A stretch of DNA of 7,435 bases, from assembly GCA_029907055.1 (NCBI GenBank), contig JARYMO010000068.1:1-7435 (forward strand), read 5' to 3'. The DNA is from Syntrophomonadaceae bacterium. Its GTDB lineage: Bacteria; Bacillota; Syntrophomonadia; Syntrophomonadales; Syntrophothermaceae. A program made the translations under genes and the position numbers. Position 1 is the stretch's first letter. Each line of letters opens with the position of its first letter. The notes beneath the pieces are model-generated. The model made no database searches. It saw only the letters and a program-made list of their open reading frames with translations, and was not told the DNA's origin. This document shows positions 1 to 3,302 of this stretch, piece after piece.

Positions 1-78
1 TCTGGTCCTTGCGCACGGGGTGGCGGAGGAACTCGGCGCCGCCCGCGGCGGCGGACCCGGCTGGCCGGCACGCTCTCT

Positions 79-106
79 ACATAGGCGTACATAGGCGTAC
101 ATAGGT
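79..106. repeat. Tandem 10-bp repeat, nearly three copies
   Basis: TACATAGGCG occurs at 79-88 and 89-98, followed by TACATAGG at 99-106. The 10-bp period is about one helical turn, so the copies face the same side of the DNA, as in arrays of operator half-sites. Because 10 is not a multiple of 3, the TAG of each copy lies in a different + frame (82, 92, 102), giving a stop in all three frames. It is AT-richer than its surroundings and lies about 110 bp before the phosphatase start, so a regulatory role is possible but not shown. Confidence 0.8.
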
Positions 107-109
107 CCG

Positions 110-116
110 CTCGACA
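110..116 (-). promoter_or_regulatory. Near-match to a Spo0A box upstream of the phosphatase gene
   Basis: CTCGACA on the + strand reads TGTCGAG on the - strand, six of seven bases of the Spo0A recognition sequence TGTCGAA. It follows the 10-bp repeats directly. A single imperfect heptamer is weak evidence. I list it only because four exact copies occur in front of the polymerase operon in the same locus. Confidence 0.2.
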
Positions 117-154
117 CATATGGCATGACCGCGACCCACGGGGTGAACGCAACA

Positions 155-172
155 GGGGAGGGAGGCCTCCCC
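155..172 (+). other. GC hairpin in the phosphatase leader
   Basis: GGGGAGG (155-161) can pair with CCTCCCC (166-172) around a 4-nt loop. The centre is also a perfect 12-bp palindrome at 160-171. It lies about 30 nt before the ribosome binding site and has no T-run after it, so it is not a typical terminator. In DNA this GC-rich a short hairpin may arise by chance. Confidence 0.4.
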
Positions 173-202
173 GCGGGAGGAGCTCCGGCGCCGCCGAGCG
201 AC

Positions 203-208
203 GGAGGT
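203..208 (+). promoter_or_regulatory. Ribosome binding site that decides the phosphatase start
   Basis: GGAGGT lies 8 nt before the ATG at 217 and only 2 nt before the in-frame GTG at 211. The spacing favours the ATG. The resulting N-terminus, MIDIHAHILPG, is the usual beginning of CpsB/CapC family proteins. Confidence 0.8.
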
Positions 209-216
209 ATGTGAAC

Positions 217-966
217 ATGATCGACATCCATGCCCATATCCTGCCCGGCCTCGACGACGGCCCCTCCACCTGGGAGGACGCCCTGGCGCTGGCCCGCGCC
301 TTCGTGCGCGCCGGCTACCGCGCAGTGGTGGCCACCCCCCACGTGGTGCCGGGGCTGTACCCCAACGGGCGGGGCCTCATCCTGGAGCGCCTGGGCGAGG
401 CCCGCCGCCGGCTGGCGCAGGAGGGCATCGACCTCGACCTGCACCCGGGGGCGGAGTACTTCCTGGACCCCGGCCTGGTGCCGGCGCTGGAGGCGGGCGA
501 GCTGGTGACGGTGAACGACGCCGGGCGCCACCTGCTGGTGGAGCTGCCCTCGGCGGAGATGCCGGCCTTCGCCCGGCCGGTGCTGTTCGAGCTGGCCGCC
601 CGCGGCGTGACCCCGGTGCTGGCCCACCCCGAGCGGCAGGACTACCTGGCCCGCAGCCGGCGGCTGCTGGAGGAGCTGGCGGCCGGCGGCGTGCTGCTGC
701 AGGTCACCTGCGGCAGCCTGACCGGCATGTTCGGCAGCGGCCCGCGCCGCTGCGCGGACTGGCTGCTGCGGGCGGGGCTGGCCCACTACCTGGCCACCGA
801 CGCCCACGTGCCCGGGCGGCGCCTGGCCGCCGCGGCCCGCGCCCACCAACTGCTGGGGGAGCGCGGCCAGCGCCTGGTGGAGGACAACCCCCGCGCCCTG
901 CTGCAGGGGCGGGGGCCGGAGGGCGCCCGGGAGGGCGGCCCCGCGGCCGGCTGGGCCGGGGGCTGA
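217..966 (+). CDS. CpsB/CapC-type PHP protein-tyrosine phosphatase
   Basis: A 249-residue protein, close to the usual family length. Family members (CpsB, CapC, YwqE) are cytoplasmic, metal-dependent (often Mn) phosphatases of the PHP superfamily. They remove phosphate from the tyrosine cluster of the BY-kinase that controls capsule polymerisation and export. The metal-ligand motifs are visible in order: HAH (H5, H7) followed by LDDG (12-15), TPH (H42), GAE (E80), AHPER (H137, E139, R140) and TDAH (D195, H197). The conserved GSLTG lies at 167-170 and an ENP-like EDNP near 222. The last roughly 20 residues are a Gly/Ala-rich tail outside the fold. The ATG at 217 is preferred over GTG 211 because of ribosome binding site spacing. 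A 240-bp spacer separates it from the SLH gene, so it may be its own transcript. Its expected substrate is the kinase beginning at 6877. Family assignment is firm; the exact substrate is inferred from the locus. Confidence 0.95.
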   Translation: MIDIHAHILPGLDDGPSTWEDALALARAFVRAGYRAVVATPHVVPGLYPNGRGLILERLGEARRRLAQEGIDLDLHPGAEYFLDPGLVPALEAGELVTVNDAGRHLLVELPSAEMPAFARPVLFELAARGVTPVLAHPERQDYLARSRRLLEELAAGGVLLQVTCGSLTGMFGSGPRRCADWLLRAGLAHYLATDAHVPGRRLAAAARAHQLLGERGQRLVEDNPRALLQGRGPEGAREGGPAAGWAGG

Positions 967-976
967 CGCAGCGTCA
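964..976. repeat. 13-bp palindrome overlapping the phosphatase stop codon
   Basis: TGACGC and GCGTCA flank a single central A, and the TGA is the stop codon of the phosphatase gene. The loop is too short for a strong RNA hairpin, so if functional it is more likely a protein-binding site. Chance is a reasonable explanation. An imperfect 8-bp tandem repeat (AGGACTCG, AGGACTCT) follows at 977-992. Confidence 0.5.
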
Positions 977-999
977 AGGACTCGAGGACTCTTACCGGT

Positions 1000-1017
1000 G
1001 CCGCCGGGAGCGGCGGC
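1000..1017 (+). terminator. Weak terminator-like hairpin after the phosphatase gene
   Basis: GCCGCCG (1000-1006) pairs with CGGCGGC (1011-1017) around a GGAG tetraloop. It lies about 35 nt after the stop codon, a normal place for a terminator, but no T-run follows. It could be a GC-rich terminator variant or simply composition-driven. Confidence 0.3.
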
Positions 1018-1078
1018 CGGCAACGGCCCGGCCCGCGCCGTGCAGGCGCGTCGGTGGGCTGAAGCTGGCTGATACCGG

Positions 1079-1104
1079 TTGATTGTTGATTACCGACTGA
1101 TACT
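1079..1104 (+). promoter_or_regulatory. Weak vegetative-type promoter candidate for the SLH gene
   Basis: This is the most AT-rich patch of the spacer. TTGATT (1079-1084, 4 of 6 to TTGACA; a second copy at 1086-1091) and GATACT (1099-1104, 4 of 6 to TATAAT) are 14 nt apart, shorter than the preferred 17. CTGATAC occurs twice, at 1069 and 1097. The patch lies just before the leader hairpins and about 100 nt before the SLH start, where a promoter is expected. Confidence 0.25.
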
Positions 1105-1112
1105 GCCGGACC

Positions 1113-1177
1113 CGCGCGCCCCCGGAGCCACTCCGGGGGACGCGCGTGCTCCCCGCCCGGGGGCCTGTCCCCCGGAG
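1113..1177 (+). promoter_or_regulatory. Paired leader hairpins with alternative pairing before the SLH gene
   Basis: Hairpin 1: CGCGCG plus CCCCCGGAG (1113-1127) pairs with CTCCGGGGG (1131-1139) and CGCGCG (1141-1146), leaving one bulged A and a 3-nt loop. Hairpin 2: CCGGGGG (1157-1163) pairs with CCCCCGG (1169-1175) around a 5-nt loop. CCCCCGGAG occurs in both (1119-1127 and 1169-1177), so CTCCGGGGG at 1131-1139 could pair with either copy. That gives two mutually exclusive folds, as in attenuators. No T-run follows either hairpin, and the second ends about 10 nt before the Shine-Dalgarno. It may instead stabilise the mRNA or tune translation of an abundant secreted protein. The pairing is seen in the sequence; a regulatory role is inference. 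Confidence 0.45.
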
Positions 1178-1186
1178 CCTGCCGGG

Positions 1187-1197
1187 AAAGGAGGTGA
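1187..1197 (+). promoter_or_regulatory. Perfect 11-base Shine-Dalgarno of the SLH gene
   Basis: AAAGGAGGTGA matches the complement of the Firmicutes 16S rRNA 3' end over 11 bases, ending 9 nt before the ATG at 1207. Such an extended match suggests high translation, fitting an abundant surface protein, and fixes the start codon. Confidence 0.9.
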
Positions 1198-1206
1198 AAA
1201 AGGAAT

Positions 1207-2958
1207 ATGCGTATTCGCAGCACTGATCGCGCCCTTCTCGGCAACATTGCCCTGGTGATATTCCTGGCGATGCTGGCGACCCTCACCCTGGGCCTGACCC
1301 CGACCGCGCAGGCGTTCAACGCGCCCGACGGGCTCAAGTCGCAAGACCTCACACCCGCCAAGTCCACGGATAGCGAGTGGTTGGTGGTACAGGATCAGGA
1401 CGAGAACCCCAATGACTGGCAACATGGCTCCGCCAAGCTCGTGACGAATTCCGGCAAGACGTCCGTCAGTTTCACGGTTCAGATTTGCACCGACGAGGAC
1501 TTCTCGACCCTGTATTTTTGGGTAGATGGGGTCGGGAAGCTGGGCGAGACCGTGTCCAAGGCGACCTACAAGAACGTCGCAGGCCGCTCGGTATACCAGT
1601 TCGACTACGTGTGGAACTATGCGTTGAGCGTTGACGGCGACCCCGACTACATTCTTCGGGTCTACGGGGGCGACAATCCGTATCCCAGCGTCGACCTCGA
1701 CCTGGAGGAGCCGTACGGAGGAGGCGGCGGCGGTGGCGGCGGGGCACCCGCCCAGCAGCCGCAAGTGCCCCAGTCCACTGGCAACCACCCGCTGGGCAAC
1801 GTCACCACCGCGGGCGGCATCGGCACGCTGGTGGTGGATGAGCAGGTGCTGGCCGGCCTGGTGGCAGCGGGCGGGACCGCCGCGGTGGTCTTCGACATCC
1901 CGGCAACCGCCGGCAGCCAGGGCGTGGTGCTCGTGGGCACGGACAGCCTGGCCTCGCTGCTGCAGGCCGGACGCCAGGCGGTGTTCAGCGCCGGCGGCGC
2001 CAACCTGGCGCTGGGACCGGGGAGCCTGGACCTGGCGGCCTTCAAGGGGCAGGGCGCCCAGCTCCGCGTCAGCCTGCTGCAGGCGGCAGCGGCGGCGGTG
2101 GACAACCTGCGCCCCTGCGGCAACGCCCTGCACATCGGCATCGAGGTGTACGGGGCCGACGGCCTGCGCAAGGGCCGCATCAGCCAGCTGAACGCGGCCG
2201 GCAGCGTGACCGTCCCGTACCTGGCCCAGGCCGCGGAGGGCATCAGCCCGCTGCTGCTGGGAGTCTACCACTCCCAGACCGGCAGCGCGCCCTGGCAGCG
2301 GCTGGCTGGCAGCCAGGTCAACACGACTGCCCACACCGTGACAGCACCCGCCAGGTCGTTCTCGGCCTTCGCGGTGATGGCCTACAACGGCACCTTCGCT
2401 GACATCGCCGGACACTGGGCGCAGACCGATATCCGGGCCCTGGTCGCCCGCGGCATCGTCAGCGGCGTCACCCCGGTGCTGTTCGCGCCGCAGCAGCAGG
2501 TCACCCGGGCCCAGTTCGCCACCATGCTGGCCAAGGCCCTGGCCCTGCAGGTGCGGCCCGCCAGCGGGCAGCGCTTCAGCGACGTGCGGCCCGGCAGCTG
2601 GTACGCCGACGCGGTGGAGAGCGCGGCAGCCATTGGCTTGGTGAACGGCCGCTCGGACGGCACCTTTGCCCCCGAGGCGGTCATCACCCGCGCCGAGCTG
2701 GCGGTCATGGTAGCCAACGCCCTGCGCGTCCGCAACCAGGCCGGCGGCCTGAGCGAGGCGGGCATGGAAGCGGCCCTGGCCAGCTTCTCCGACCGGGCGG
2801 ACATCCCCGCCTGGGCGCAGCCAGCGGTGGCCCTGGCCAGCTCCAAGGCCATCGTGCGCGGCCGCGGCGCCGGGGTCTTCGCGCCCCTGGCCACCGCCAC
2901 CCGCGCGGAAGCGGCAGTGATGATCAAGAACACGCTGACTACGCTCGGCAGCTTCTAG
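1207..2958 (+). CDS. Secreted cell-wall protein with three SLH domains
   Basis: A 583-residue exported protein. Residues 1-36 form a Sec signal peptide: Arg-rich start (MRIR, R8), a hydrophobic core at about 11-30 and TAQA before the likely cut at A36/F37. Residues 37-168 are a Tyr/Trp/Asp-rich, probably beta-stranded domain that I do not recognise. A run of nine glycines (171-179) and a Pro/Gln linker lead to an Ala/Gly/Val-rich beta domain (about 190-390), of the type often seen before SLH domains in Firmicutes surface proteins. Three SLH domains follow: 397-447 (FADIAGHW, TRAQ), 457-508 (FSDV, ITRAE) and 527-583 (FSDRADIPAW, TRAE). A set of three SLH domains typically binds pyruvylated secondary wall polysaccharide and anchors the protein to the wall. 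The perfect Shine-Dalgarno suggests strong expression, and flanking spacers with hairpins suggest its own transcript. Codons of the N-terminal domain end in A/T far more often than the rest, suggesting a swapped domain. Its role in the capsule locus is unknown: scaffold, polymer binder or glycosylation acceptor are possible. Confidence 0.93.
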   Translation: MRIRSTDRALLGNIALVIFLAMLATLTLGLTPTAQAFNAPDGLKSQDLTPAKSTDSEWLVVQDQDENPNDWQHGSAKLVTNSGKTSVSFTVQICTDEDFSTLYFWVDGVGKLGETVSKATYKNVAGRSVYQFDYVWNYALSVDGDPDYILRVYGGDNPYPSVDLDLEEPYGGGGGGGGGAPAQQPQVPQSTGNHPLGNVTTAGGIGTLVVDEQVLAGLVAAGGTAAVVFDIPATAGSQGVVLVGTDSLASLLQAGRQAVFSAGGANLALGPGSLDLAAFKGQGAQLRVSLLQAAAAAVDNLRPCGNALHIGIEVYGADGLRKGRISQLNAAGSVTVPYLAQAAEGISPLLLGVYHSQTGSAPWQRLAGSQVNTTAHTVTAPARSFSAFAVMAYNGTFADIAGHWAQTDIRALVARGIVSGVTPVLFAPQQQVTRAQFATMLAKALALQVRPASGQRFSDVRPGSWYADAVESAAAIGLVNGRSDGTFAPEAVITRAELAVMVANALRVRNQAGGLSEAGMEAALASFSDRADIPAWAQPAVALASSKAIVRGRGAGVFAPLATATRAEAAVMIKNTLTTLGSF

Positions 2959-2979
2959 CGCCGCCGGGCGCGACGGAGC

Positions 2980-3016
2980 AGGCCCCCGGTCAGGGTCGCG
3001 GCCCTGCCGGGGGCCT
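2980..3016 (+). terminator. Long terminator-like hairpin after the SLH gene
   Basis: Starting 22 nt after the TAG stop, AGGCCCCCGG (2980-2989) pairs with CCGGGGGCCT (3007-3016). CAGGG (2991-2995) pairs with CCCTG (3002-3006) inside, with one bulged T and a 6-nt loop, giving 15 pairs in total. The tail CTCTCGCG is not a T-run. Position and strength still favour transcription termination or 3'-end protection of the SLH mRNA, separating it from the polymerase operon. Confidence 0.6.
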
Positions 3017-3083
3017 CTCGCGTCCAGGGGGATGTAGGGAGGGTCAGGGCCGGGCAGGGAGGGCCCCGGTCCCCCATCCCCGG

Positions 3084-3121
3084 TGTCGAATCGATGTCGA
3101 ACCCGTGTCGAATGTTCGACA
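3084..3121 (+). promoter_or_regulatory. Array of four exact Spo0A boxes (three direct at 11-bp spacing, one inverted)
   Basis: TGTCGAA occurs exactly at 3084-3090, 3095-3101 and 3106-3112, with starts 11 bp apart. TTCGACA, its reverse complement, occurs at 3115-3121. The last two form an inverted repeat with a 2-bp gap. TGTCGAA is the established recognition sequence (0A box) of Spo0A, the sporulation and stationary-phase response regulator of Firmicutes, which binds tandem boxes head to tail. Roughly one-turn spacing puts all three direct copies on one DNA face. The array lies about 180 bp before the polymerase start and downstream of the SLH terminator hairpin, so the likely target is the polymerase-Wzz-kinase operon. 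A fifth match to TGNCGAA lies at 3171-3177. The repeats are certain; binding by Spo0A is inference from the motif. Confidence 0.72.
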
Positions 3122-3145
3122 AATTTCGCGCATAGAAATGCAGGT

Positions 3146-3178
3146 GCGGCGGCAGGATTCGCCGCCGCGGTGGCGAAT
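3146..3178. repeat. Two overlapping inverted repeats
   Basis: GCGGCGGC (3146-3153) and GCCGCCGC (3161-3168) form a perfect 8-bp inverted repeat around AGGATTC. ATTCGCC (3157-3163) and GGCGAAT (3172-3178) form a perfect 7-bp inverted repeat with an 8-nt gap. They share bases, so only one can form at a time as a hairpin. The second contains 0A-like half-sites (TTCGCCG on the left, TGGCGAA on the right) and could be a dimer operator. Both overlap the sigma-H-like promoter. Confidence 0.5.
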
Positions 3179-3180
3179 AC
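3152..3180 (+). promoter_or_regulatory. Candidate sigma-H-type promoter for the polymerase operon
   Basis: GCAGGATTC (3152-3160) matches 8 of 9 positions of the Bacillus subtilis sigma-H -35 pattern RNAGGAWWW. GGCGAATAC (3172-3180) matches 8 of 9 of the -10 pattern RNNGAATWW. The 11-nt gap is typical of sigma-H promoters. Transcription would start near 3185-3188, placing the 0A boxes about 65-100 bp upstream, reminiscent of the Spo0A-activated sigma-H promoter of spoIIA. An alternative is a sigma-A promoter with a -10 near TAGAAA (3133-3138), whose -35 region would be covered by the last 0A boxes as in spoIIG. Confidence 0.4.
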
Positions 3181-3196
3181 ATGCGGTGTTTGTGTT

Positions 3197-3260
3197 GCCA
3201 TCGTTTCGGAGATGATGGCGCCCAAAGGGCGGGAGCCGCGGCAGGCGCCGCGGGGCCTGC
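3197..3260 (+). promoter_or_regulatory. Folded 5' leader of the polymerase operon
   Basis: Three consecutive stems are possible: GCCATC (3197-3202) with GATGGC (3214-3219); CGCCC (3219-3223) with GGGCG (3227-3231) around AAA; and CCGCGGC (3236-3242) with GCCGCGG (3247-3253) around AGGC. GCAGGC (3241-3246) can instead pair with GCCTGC (3255-3260), which breaks the third stem. The leader ends about 30 nt before the GGAG ribosome binding site at 3292-3295. I do not recognise a known riboswitch; the c-di-GMP and c-di-AMP classes were considered and their signature motifs are not visible. Confidence 0.35.
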
Positions 3261-3302
3261 CTGCATGGGACCGAGAGTTTTGCCAACGAATGGAGCGGGA
3301 CC

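Larger units (their letters stand above)
1..202. other. Upstream non-coding region, possible tail of a preceding gene
   Basis: No convincing complete gene is present. Positions 2-91 are open in the second + frame with GC-rich codon ends (reading LVLAHGVAEELG and on) until a TAG at 92-94, so this could be the 3' end of a gene starting outside the window. The other two + frames are also open until TAG codons at 82 and 102, so the frame cannot be decided. The stretch also holds a 10-bp tandem repeat, a 0A-like heptamer and a GC hairpin, listed separately. Confidence 0.4.

Noticed and set aside
2..94. End of an upstream gene
   Set aside because: All three + frames and one - frame are open over this short stretch, and no motif identifies a family, so no coding region is called.
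79..106. CRISPR array or mobile-element end
   Set aside because: The repeats are 10 bp with no spacers, and there is no transposase, terminal inverted repeat or target duplication nearby.
209..214. Start-stop pair ATG TGA right after the ribosome binding site of the phosphatase gene
   Set aside because: The ATG is directly adjacent to GGAGGT with no spacing, so ribosomes should not use it; probably coincidence.
211..219. GTG at 211 as the phosphatase start
   Set aside because: It is only 2 nt from the Shine-Dalgarno, while the ATG at 217 has 8-nt spacing and gives the family N-terminus.
1315..1710. NEAT heme-binding domain in the SLH protein
   Set aside because: The beta-strand pattern (GKTSVSFTV, later YQFDYVWNY) is loosely similar, but the characteristic heme-binding S-x-x-x-x-Y helix and YxxxY strand are not convincingly present.
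1891..1897. TTCGACA inside the SLH gene as another Spo0A box
   Set aside because: It is produced by common Phe-Asp codons (TTC GAC A) in coding sequence and stands alone, so chance is sufficient.
3197..3302. Cyclic di-GMP or cyclic di-AMP riboswitch before the polymerase gene
   Set aside because: The signature conserved sequences of these classes are not visible; only generic stems can be supported.
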